Source of the DNA: Platanthera guangdongensis
Taxonomy: Eukaryota > Streptophyta > Magnoliopsida > Asparagales > Orchidaceae
NCBI GenBank assembly: GCA_039583875.1
Contig: CM077147.1
Coordinates: forward strand, 156,325,846-156,389,845
DNA: 64,000 nt
Direction: 5' to 3'
The notes beneath the pieces were generated by a model, which made no database searches, had not been told where the DNA came from, and worked only from the letters and a program-made list of their open reading frames with translations. The position numbers and the translations under genes are program-made. Positions 43,975 to 53,183 of the stretch are shown piece after piece (positions within the stretch are counted from its first letter, which is position 1; every line of letters starts with the position of its first letter).

Positions 43975-43982
43975 TATTTATA
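43975..43982 (-). promoter_or_regulatory. TATA box upstream of C7 aORF
   Basis: TATAAATA on the minus strand (context ACATATAAATAAAGG), about 30 bp upstream of the aORF frame. AACCGCTGAGAC (44138-44149) and CTGCTGAGAC (about 44085), the C7 LTR U3 motif, lie further upstream. It looks like an internal promoter; no functional evidence. Confidence 0.45.
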
Positions 43983-44445
43983 TGTAGTGTTTTGGAGGTG
44001 AGAGGACTACCTTGATTATTGTTTCTATTGATTTGACAATTAAAATAAGTTGATTTGATTTTTATCAACCCATATCAACAGTTCTGCTGAGACAGATTGA
44101 TAACCCGCTGGCACGGGGTAATTCATATACCTGTGTGAACCGCTGAGACTATTTCAGCAGTCCCAGCGGTTCAATTGAACCTTTCTCAATTGTTTCAGCT
44201 GAACTAACTATTTTTCTATGAACATTGTCAAAATAAGTTAGCCATACATTAATAGTTGATAGTTAACTGAGCCATCTTGTTACTTTTTTATGGTAAAGGT
44301 TGTTAACCTAACCTACTACTAAGGGTTTGCTAGCAGTTGACAAAATAACTGTGCAAACTAGATAATTGAGGTAATTAATAGCTATCAATCTACCGACATA
44401 ACACACTTGTTTAAGCATGAAGGTAAAGTAAAAAATGTAGAGAAT

Positions 44446-44826
44446 TTAATCTACAACTGAAACACTTAATGCCCTGAATCTTTCAACATTAAACATTTCT
44501 AACTCAATTTTAAAGAAATTGAACTTAGCTTCATCCAATGGCTTAGTGAAGATATCATCAACTTGATTGTCAGTGGAGACAAATTCAAGGCGGATATCTT
44601 CACTCTTTACGTGTTCTCTAAAAAAGTGATATCTAATTTTTATATGCTTAGTCCTGCTATGTGAGACAAGATTTTTAGCAATAGAAATTGCAATTGATGA
44701 GTCACAATACAAAGGAGAATGACTTACCTTCAGATTGTAGTCCTCTAGCTGATGTTTTTTCCATATGAGTTGTGCACAACAGCTTCCTGCAGAGATATAC
44801 TCAGACTTAGCAATGTATATAGCCAC
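44446..44826 (-). pseudogene. C7 RNase H
   Basis: Copia RNase H C-terminal half: [75 protein letters not shown], then a stop at 44446. The upstream end is cut by the C4 LTR at 44827 just before the STAE motif. Confidence 0.85.
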
Positions 44827-46353
44827 TGTTGGATCCCTAGTTTGGATTTGGGCTAGGTTCACTATTAGGTTATTGACCCTCCATGTATAGCCTAGGGTCA
44901 AGTTGTTAGTTCTAGGTCTAGGTCAGTTTGACTAGGTTAGACAAGCATTGATCCAGCCCTCAAAGAAATCAGAGATCCAGACATAGAAGAAATGCTGTCT
45001 TTAAGAGTTCAGAGAATCAGTTCGAAGTACTTTGAACTCAGCTCGACGATCATCGATCGCAGATCGACGAACTCAGAGTCTCTACTCTGAGCTGAGCTCG
45101 ACGAACTTGGAGCTCAGGTCGACGATCTTCCCTCTTCTCTCAAGTTCTCTGGTCGACGAAATTCTACCTCAGCTCGACGAACATGGAGCTCAGCTCGACA
45201 AAGACAATTTCTCAGATCGACGAAGACGATTTCTCAGCTCGACAAACTTGGAGTTCAGGTCGATGAAATCTGTTCAGAGTTCGACAATTTCTCTTAGTAT
45301 CAGTTTGGCATTTTCTCTCAGTTTGATTTCAGTTTGGATTATTCTAATGCAGTAATTCTCTGATAATTAATGCTTATATTCTCAAGAATATGACCGTTAC
45401 TTGGCAGCATTAATTATGGATTTCATAGAGTAATTACGTGACTTATTTATTGAGACAGTTGAGAAAACACATTTAAGACAGATTCCAGCCGTTTAAACTC
45501 CAAGGATTTCAGCATTAATTCCGGGATTCAAATTTCAAATTGTCGAAGTCCTTCAAAATATAAAAAGGAAAATTCTCCTCTTCAGAAGGATAATAGAGTG
45601 TTGACAAGAGATCTGTCACAGAACAACTGATAGAAGTTTTACAGAGAAACAGATTGCCTTCTATAGGAAATTGAAGAAGAACATCAACACCCAGATCTTT
45701 AGTATTCTTCAGTTTCTGCTTCAGACTTCAACAGGACAACTCATCTACATCAGTCTAAGAAGTTTTTTGAAGATCTTCATCAAGGCCTACGCCCTGTGCA
45801 AAGCTCTCATCTTTTCGAACCATTTTACATCTCAGGGGGAGCTTTGACAAAATCATCCACTAAAGTCTTCTCAGTTGTTTGAGAAAGAGAAGACAACATC
45901 ACTTTTCATTTTCAACTGTGTAATGGGTTATAACTCTTTTCAAAAGTTAACCCCTTTGGTTGTTAAGTCTCATGATCAAAAGACTTAATTTGGTTTTGGG
46001 CACCTGATCAAAAGCTCAAAAGGGTTGTTAGATCTCCCTTGAAAAAAATAGATCTTGTGGTGACAGGGCACCTGAGCAAAAACCTGTGGTGGCAAGGTAC
46101 CTGATCAAAAACCTCTTAGTGGATTCCTACCAGGGTGGTAGAAGAGTGGATGTTCCCAAGTTTAGGGGAACCATTATAAATTTCTTGTGTCGTCTGGAAT
46201 GCTCTATTGTTTATTTCTTTGTGCTGTGATTGTTTTTTTTCTCTTTATACATATACTTATCACTTATTTTAATCCGCTGTAAAAACAAATTAAAGTTTTA
46301 AAATACTCTATTCACCCCCCTCTAGAGTCAAGCAGATCTATCCCTCACTTTCA
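44827..46353 (+). repeat. C4 5' LTR
   Basis: 1,527 bp, TGTTGGATCC...CACTTTCA. The U3 CTCAGNTCGACGAA cluster lies at 45019-45300, TATAAAAA at 45559-45566. The leader has repeated CACCTGATCAAAA words (45990-46120) and a CACCCCCCTCTAGAG stretch near the end. Confidence 0.88.
45019..45300 (+). repeat. CTCAGNTCGACGAA cluster in C4 U3
   Basis: About 12 copies of the word CTCAG-N-TCGACGAA and its reverse in 280 bp, variably spaced, upstream of the TATA box. Confidence 0.85.
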
Positions 46354-46355
46354 AT

Positions 46356-46367
46356 TGGTATCACAGG
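46356..46367 (+). other. C4 primer binding site
   Basis: TGGTATCACAGG two bases after the LTR end, two mismatches from the initiator-Met tRNA complement. Confidence 0.8.
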
Positions 46368-46449
46368 GAGGTTGTTTGGTTTCACAGGCTAACACCTGAA
46401 CTAAAAGATATTTGATAGATCCTATTATCTCTAGTGTCTTTCTTATATC

Positions 46450-48270
46450 ATGACACAAAATAAAGAATATTCAAGCACCAGACCTCCAGTCTGCAATCTG
46501 AATTAGTTTGCAATCTGGAAGGCAAGAATCAGATTATATATGAACTCTATTGATGAAGAGATCTACAATTCTATTTTGACAGGTCCCCATACTCCTTCTG
46601 CCTCTACATCAACAAGCACCTCAGCAGTTCCACTACATGAGTGGACAGAAGCTCAGAAGAAGTTGAAGATGGATGATGCTAAAGCCATGAACATTCTGTC
46701 ACAAACTATGTCTGATGACATCTTTTCCAAGGTTGCTGAATGCACTTCAACAAAAGAAATTTGAGACTCTATAAACCAAATGGTTGCAGGATCAGCTGAT
46801 GAGAGAAAGGACAGAAGATCTTATCTTATCTCTCAATATGAAAATTTCAAGAAAGATGAATTTGAGTCAGTAGCTGTCATGTACAACAGACTCAGCCTAA
46901 TTATCAATGAGCTGAAGAATCTGGACAAGAATATCTCACTTACTGAGATAAATGACAAAATCCTTATGTGCTTCCCTAGCTCATAGGATTCTAGGATTTG
47001 GCAAATCAAGGAGGCCAAAAGTCTAAATGAAATTTCCACTGAGGCTCTTCTAGGCAAGCTCAAATCTTATGAGCAGCTTATAAAGACAAGAGAAGCAGCT
47101 GAGCAGAAGACTTCTACATCAGGAAGAAAAGAGCAAAGCATTGCCTTAAAGGCATCTGAAGAATCTAAAACTCTAACAACAAATGAAGAGCTGATGAGTC
47201 TGTTAGCAAAAGTACATTCTATAAAATGGCTAGGAAAGACTTCAGAAGAAGGTCAACAAGGCAAGATGACAGACCAAGTTTTGACAAAACTCCTACCAAG
47301 GAGATTGTCTGCTTTGGTTGCAAAAAGCATGGACACATTCTACCTGAGTGTCCAGAGAAGCGGAGGAAAGACAAATAGAAAGACAAGGACTCCAAGAAAC
47401 ACTACAGCAAGACCTCTTCCATCAAGCACAAGAGGATGAAAAAAGGTTTTGTTGCTGAAACCTGCAGTGAAACAAAAGAAAAATCATCATCTTCCAGCTC
47501 CAGTGAAGATAAAGAAGAAGCTAGAGCAAAAGAAGCTTGCTTGATGGCTATCAATGCATCAAGCAACCCATCAGAAACTGAATAATCAGAAGCAGAAGGT
47601 TCCGAGGCTGAAGAGGATCAGGTAATATCCTCATTTGATTTTACTTCTGAACAATTTTAAACTGAATTTAAATTATTATGTAATGATTTGATCAAATCTG
47701 AGAAGTAAATCAAACTTGTCAGAGATAAGCTAATTGAACAAGAAAATTTGTTATCTGAAAATATTGAACTCTTCAGAAGATATAACTAAAAGACAAACTA
47801 GTTATATCTTCTGAAGAGATTAATACTCTAAAGATTAAACTGAAATTAGGCTAAGCAATTTGAAAAATCCCTAAATGGGAGAAGCATCAAATTGATGGAC
47901 ATCACAAGCACTGTAAATGCTAGGCTTAATGGAAAGCTGGGCTTGAGTGCTTCATCAAGCCAACCTCATCTAATTCAGAAAAACAATCTCTCAACCCCCA
48001 TTAAATTCATATCTGAAAAGGGTAAAGAAAAGACTAATGAGAATAACAAACCAACTGAATTAAAACAGAAACCCAAGAAAAAGAAGAAGAACAAGAAAAA
48101 CCTTAAGCATAACAACGTTCAACAGATTTCGTCAAACTCAGATCGACGAAATGTGTACAGTTCGTTGAACTCAAATCGACGAACTCAGAACGCAGACTTT
48201 TATTATAATTATTCTTCGAAATACGATCGACAAAACCAATATGGTTCGTCGAGCCGAGATTGACGATATT
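46450..48270 (+). pseudogene. C4 gag and repeat-coding linker
   Basis: ATG at 46450 (MTQNKEYSSTRPPVCNL). Capsid follows: ARIRLYMNSIDEEIYNSILT, LSQTMSDDIFSKVAECTSTK, NRLSLIINELKNLDKNISLT, ALLGKLKSYEQLI. An intact zinc knuckle CFGCKKHGHILPEC lies at about 47300-47345. Then a Glu/Ser-rich segment, and a linker at 47892-48263 with SSNSDRRN / SLNSNRRT repeats encoded by TCGTCGAACTCAG-type DNA. Stops occur near 46502, 46762, 46984 and 47584. Gag packages element RNA. Confidence 0.8.
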
Positions 48271-48299
48271 GGGGCACAGAGAATGAATATTTCCATTCT

Positions 48300-48575
48300 T
48301 TGAGCGGAGTTCGGCGAACTCATCCCTATTCATCGAACTCAGTTCGGCGAACTTATCTGAATTCGTCGACCCTAGTTCAAATTAACAGAAACTTTAATTA
48401 CCCCAAAACACTTAATCAATCAAAAGAATTTGTCAACCCATTTACCCAATGGATAATTCCACCTAGGAAATTTCACCCCCTAGGATATAAAAATCAACCT
48501 GAATGTTCTTATATTTCTAGTTTTAAATTTGTAAAGAATCAAGGACCCAAGGTTACCTGTGTCAAGAACTCCTAA
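48300..48575 (+). pseudogene. C4 gag-protease linker
   Basis: Continuation of the linker after a stop at 48261: VRRTHPYSSNSVRRTYLNSS, then a basic, Pro/Asn-rich stretch (WIIPPRKFHPLGYKNQPE) leading to the protease. The Arg-Arg/Ser-Ser repeats derive from the TTCGNCGAACTCAGTTCGNCGAA DNA repeat. The same linker exists in C5. Confidence 0.7.
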
Positions 48576-48589
48576 TTTTTATTTTTCAG

Positions 48590-50196
48590 GTGAAAGTCTA
48601 TCCTACCAGAGAGGAACATTGGTATCTGGATAGTGGATGCTCAAAGCACAAGACATGCAGCAAGGATAATTTAACAAACTACAAGTCCAAGATTGGTCCA
48701 AAAGTGATTTTTGGTGACTCCAACTGTGGCCAGACTGAAGGCTATGGAAATGCAAAGATTGGGGCTGTCACTTTCAAGAAAGTTGCCTATGTGAGTGGTT
48801 TAAAACATAACCTGATTCATAAGCCAATTATGTGATGAAGGTTATCAGGTATCCTTTAACCATTCTTCTTGCATTATATCTTCTATAGATAATATAACTG
48901 TCTTAACTGGTCTTAGGCATAGAAACATCTATGTAGTAAACTTCAAATCTGCTAGGTCAGAAATTTGCTTATTTAATCAAATCATTAATAATAATGAATT
49001 ATGACATAAGAGATTATGACATGTTAATCTTAAAAATATTGGTAAACTCTCTAGGGACAACCTTGTTAGAGGATTGCCTTCTTGCCCCTACAAGAAGGAA
49101 AGCCTTTACAGGGCTTGTCAATTAGGCAAGCAAACCAAAAATAGCTTTTAATCTATTAATAAGAGTGATTCACCCAGAATTCTGTACCTGCTACATATGG
49201 ATCTATTTGGACCCATTGCTGTACAGAGCTTGAGAGGGAAATCTTATACCTTAGGTATTATAGATGACTTTTCTAGGTTCACTTGAGTGTTCTTCTTGAG
49301 AAACAGGTCAGATAATTTTAAAGTTCTTACAGACTTTCTTAAGAGAATAAAGATTGAGTACTCTACTCCAGTTGCATTGATCATAAGTGATCATGGTACT
49401 GAGTTTGAATCTCTTCCTATGCAAGAATTCTGTGAGATGGAAGATATCAGACATTGTTTCTCTGCTCCTAGAACTCCTCAACAAAATGGGGTAGCAGAAA
49501 GGAAAAAGAGAACCCTCATTGAAGCTGCAAATACATTGCTTGCAGATGCTTACTTGCCCCTATCCTTTTGGGCAGAGGCTGTAATCACAACAAATTATGT
49601 CCCGAATAGAAATTTAATACATAAACTTAAGGGAAAGACTCCCTATGAACTACTCAAAGGAAGGAAACCTAAAATAGATTACTTTAGAATTTTTGGCTGT
49701 AGATGTTATATTCATAATAATAACAAGAAACATCTTAGAAAGTTTGAAGCCAAAGCTGAAGTGAGAATTTTCTTGGATATTCCCAAATCAGCAAGGCCTA
49801 TAGGGTTTTCAATAAACCAACCTTAAAAATGGAAGAATCTGTACATATAACCTTTGATGAAGCTAATATGTATTACAAGGAGAATGATTCTTCTACCAGT
49901 GATTTATTGCAGGTACCCCAATTGTGTGAGAAATTGGATGTTTTAAACCTCACCAATGAGGCTACATCACATCCCTCTCTACATACCGAAGAAACAGTGA
50001 AGATGATATTTTTGAAATGATTACTGAACCACCAACAACAAACATAATTCCACAAGAGGAATTAATTCCTAATGCTGTTGCTGAACCAACTCCTCCTACT
50101 GATCTTGTCACACTTAGAGATTACCCTATATCTCAAGTGATTGGAGACATATCAGTTGGTGTGCAAACAAGATATCAACTCAACTAAGATTTGATG
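48590..50196 (+). pseudogene. C4 protease and integrase
   Basis: Protease: HWYLDSGCSKHKTCSKDN with intact DSG (48611 onward), then FGDSNCGQTEGYGNAKIGAV. GAG-pre-integrase: NLKNIGKLSRDNLVRGLPS ... CQLGKQTK. Integrase core 49180-49560: LHMDLFGPIAVQSL-like, DDFSRFT, then stop for Trp (TGG to TGA) near 49286, IISDHGTEFESLPMQEFCEM, TPQQNGVAERKKRTLIEA. C-terminus KTPYELLKGRKPKIDYFRIF. The frame continues to LRDYPISQVIGDISVGVQT and is severed at 50196 before RT. Several stops. Confidence 0.82.
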
Positions 50197-51006
50197 TGTA
50201 ACATCCCATTTCCAACTAGACCCCTAAGAGTGTTTTTGTCATGACTAGGTCATGACAAAACCCTAGGAAGCTCAAGAAGACCAAGTGAGCTTAGGCATGA
50301 AGTTGGAAATCATCATGGTGTGCAAATAGTAGAATTCTAAATAATAGTTTAGGATGACCACAGGGCTACATCTTGACCCCAAGACCCTACCAAAACACCC
50401 CAAACACTTTAGGAGGCCCATTAGAGCCACAAGGACCCATTGAGGTCAATCAAAGAGACTAAGTTGACCCAAGTCAACCCTAACCCTAAATGGGTCAAAC
50501 TAGCCTACTTAGGGTCAATTGACCTTCCCCTAGACAAGTGGTCCCCACCCATGCCATCCTAACCCTACAGTGAGGTCAATGGGTCACTAAGGACACATTG
50601 TGGTCATCCCTAGAGGCCAAGTTGACCCAACTCAACTCAAGCCCCTAATATGGTCAAAGTACCCTTACTAAGGGTAGGTGACCTCCAAAGTGTGAGGTAA
50701 CCCTACATAATCCTTCCTAGACCTTAGGGGAGACCAACGAGTCACCAAGGGCCCATTGGGTTCAACCCAAATGGTCATGTTGACCTAAGTCAACTCTTGC
50801 CCTAAAGTCGTCAAAGTGCCCTTACCAGGGGTCAAGTGACCTCCAAGGTGCCAAGTCAGCCCTATCCAACCCTACCTAGATCTTATGAGAGATCAATGAG
50901 ACACCAGGGACTCTTTAGGGGCAACCAAAAAGGTCAAAAAGACCAAGGTCAACCCAAGCCTACCTTGTGTCAACCTAGCCCAAATAGGCTAGCCCAAGTT
51001 CAAGCC
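50197..51006. mobile_element. Unidentified insertion G3, LTR-like start
   Basis: Starts TGTAACATCCCATTTCC exactly where the C4 pol frame is cut; TGTAACACCC-type starts are common for Ty3/gypsy LTRs. It has no coding frame and contains about four 158-bp tandem units (50345-51006). It is interrupted at 51007 by C5, so its other end and strand are unknown. It could be a gypsy LTR or another repeat. Confidence 0.5.
50345..51006. repeat. 158-bp tandem repeat, about four units
   Basis: The landmark AAGTTGACCCAAGTCAAC recurs in diverged form at 50461, 50619, 50777 and about 50935, at 158-159-bp intervals. Each unit also repeats ACCAAGGGCCCATTG-like and TAGACCTTAGGGGAGAC-like blocks. Rich in TTGACC/GGTCAA words. 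Confidence 0.8.
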
Positions 51007-52974
51007 TGAAAGTGAGGGTTAGATCTATAATAATATAGAGGGGGGGGGGGGGTGAATAGAGTATATTAAAAATTTGTTAGGTCCCAAAACAAAAAGTGCT
51101 GTTACAGCTTTTGCTGTAAACTGAAAGGTGCAGTGATAGAAAATTGTAAATCAGATAAAAATCTACCTAATCACAGCCACACAGCAAAAAAACAAAAAGA
51201 AAAAGATAAGCAACCAAACAACACAAGAAATTTATAGTGGTTCCCCCTCAACTGGGTACATCCACTCTTCTACCACTCTTGGTAGGAATCCACTCAGATT
51301 TTTGATCAGGTGCCTGACACCAGTAGGTTTTGATCAGGTCCCCAAAAACCAACTCAAGTCGTTTGGTAAGGAGACTTGCAACCAGGAATCACTTTTGAAG
51401 GGAGATGACAACCCTTTGTACAGGAGGGGGTGAGAGAGTGATTTTGTCTTCTCTGTCAACAATCAGAGAGAAGACTTATGTGGAATGATGTTAGCAAAAG
51501 CTCCCCCTGAGATGTAGAATGATTTAGGAAAGATCTGGAGCTTTGCTATAGGGTGATAGGTCTTCAATCAGTGTTCTTGACAAGTAGTGATGCAGGATCT
51601 TCTTGACTGATTTGATATCTGTTGTCCTTGGAGAAGTCCTGGAGAAAATGTTGAAGAAGAAGACTCTTGATATATTATAGTTCTTCTTCTTCTTCTGATT
51701 ATCACTGCCTATCACTGTAAGCTTCAGAATGAGTTTTTGTGTGAAGCTTTTCTGGTGCTGTATGTGAAATCTTGTAGTCAGTCTATCTGTCTGTATTTTT
51801 TGACTGAGTATTTTCTTGTGCTCTCGTGTTGTCTAGCTTGCGCATCTGTCTATCTTCTTTTCTTCGATGTCTATTCAAAAATTTGAATCCTATCTGTAAT
51901 TAATGCTGACGCATTGAGAATAATCGGCATTTAATCATTTTCGTCAACTGTCCCGTGGAAAATCTGCAAGTAATATTCCTGAAGAAGACTGTAATTAATG
52001 CTTCCTCTAACGGCTACATTCAGAGAATGTTTGAGCATTTAATCTGTCAGGAATTATTGCATTTGAGGATTGAATGCCAGAAATGGCTAAGTCTGGAAGC
52101 GTCGAACGAATAAAAGAATTCGTCGAGCTGAGTTACTAGTTCATCGAACTGAGATTTTGTATTCGTCGACCAGACAGCTTCTGTTCGTCGAGCTGAGTTC
52201 CAAGTTCGTCTAGCTGATAACATAACTTGCATGCTTCAGAACCTTTGCCTTTTCTGTCTGAGGTTCGTCGAGCTGACAATTGCATTCGTCGTCTGGAGTT
52301 CAGCAATAGTTCTGGACTTAGTCAAATATTTTGTGTTGACTGATATTCTGTGTGTCGACAAAAGTCTTCTGGTGTCAACATAGTTGGTGTCGACTAATAA
52401 TCTTGGTGTAGACACAAATCTTCTGGTGTTGACATAAGCTTTCTGGTATCAACATAAGTTGGCGTCGACACATGCCCTAAGTGTCGACACAAATCTTCTG
52501 GTTCCAGAATTCGTCGAGTAGAGTACTGAGTTCGTCGACCTGAGAAGTTGACTTCGTCGACCTGAGAAGTTGTGAACTTGTGGTCCAAGTTCGCCGAGCT
52601 CAGAATCTTGTTCGTCGACCAAAGCCTGAAGTTGGACTTAGAAAAATCTGGAGTTACCCTATCTTTAGTATGTTGAAGTATCCCAGTTTTCGTCGACCAG
52701 AGAATGCAGATCGTCGAGCTCAGCTCATAGAAATATCTCAAGATCGTCGAGCTGAGAATGCCTTTCGTCGACCTGGGACGAACGTCGAACTCATTTTACT
52801 TAGTCTTGAAATCTTCTAAGTCTTGAGTCTGATGGTCTTGTTGATAGCTGGTCCATCTGATATTGACTCTAAGGACTTGGCCTACACTCTAGGACACAAA
52901 TTTGACCCTGGCTATACATGTTGGGTCACATCCTAAGTTAGTGAACCTAGCCCAAATCAACTAGGAATCCAACA
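51007..52974 (-). repeat. C5 3' LTR
   Basis: 1,968 bp, minus-strand start TGTTGGATTCCTAGTTG, end CACTTTCA. The U3 TTCGTCGA/GCTGAG cluster spans 52085-52790, with TGTCGAC words at 52340-52500. Candidate TATA CTATAATATATC (minus) at 51669-51680. A run of 14 G lies near 51042-51055. Confidence 0.9.
52085..52790 (-). repeat. TTCGTCGANCTGAG cluster in C5 U3
   Basis: More than 15 copies of TTCGTCGA(C/G)CTGAG and variants across about 700 bp of U3, mixed with a subset built on GTGTCGACA. It lies upstream of the candidate TATA box. Confidence 0.85.
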
Positions 52975-52991
52975 ATCTCCCCCTATTTGGG
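52975..52991 (-). other. C5 polypurine tract
   Basis: Minus strand CCCAAATAGGGGGAGAT, abutting the LTR start TGTTGGATT. Confidence 0.85.
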
Positions 52992-53183
52992 TGAGGTCAC
53001 TAATAGACTCAAAACATAAACATAAAGATAAACAAAGTAAGAAAAGGATATATCTGGCAGAGAATTACTAACACATGCATCATATATATATGTACATAGG
53101 CTTTGTTTAAACAAACAAAATAGTTTGAAAGTAAGTGTAGGAAGAAGAGTAAAGAAATTAAAACAAAGTAAAGATTACTTCTT

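Larger units (their letters stand above)
39793..44826 (-). mobile_element. Ty1/copia element C7 (SIRE-like), 3' half
   Basis: Minus-strand copia whose 3' LTR (39793-41080), polypurine tract, additional ORF, pol-aORF spacer and RNase H are visible. It stops at 44826 inside RNase H where C4 is inserted. The rest of pol, gag and the 5' LTR must lie beyond the window. The LTR and RNase H resemble C1, but C7 has an aORF. Confidence 0.85.
44827..50196 (+). mobile_element. Ty1/copia element C4 (SIRE-like), 5' half
   Basis: Plus-strand element inserted in the RNase H of C7: 5' LTR (44827-46353), primer site, gag, linker, protease and integrase. It ends at 50196 before RT, where another element begins TGTAACATCCC. 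The RT side and 3' LTR lie outside the window. The LTR start TGTTGGATCCCTAGTTTGG, gag and pol are close to C5, so the two are sister copies or subfamilies in opposite orientations. Confidence 0.88.
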
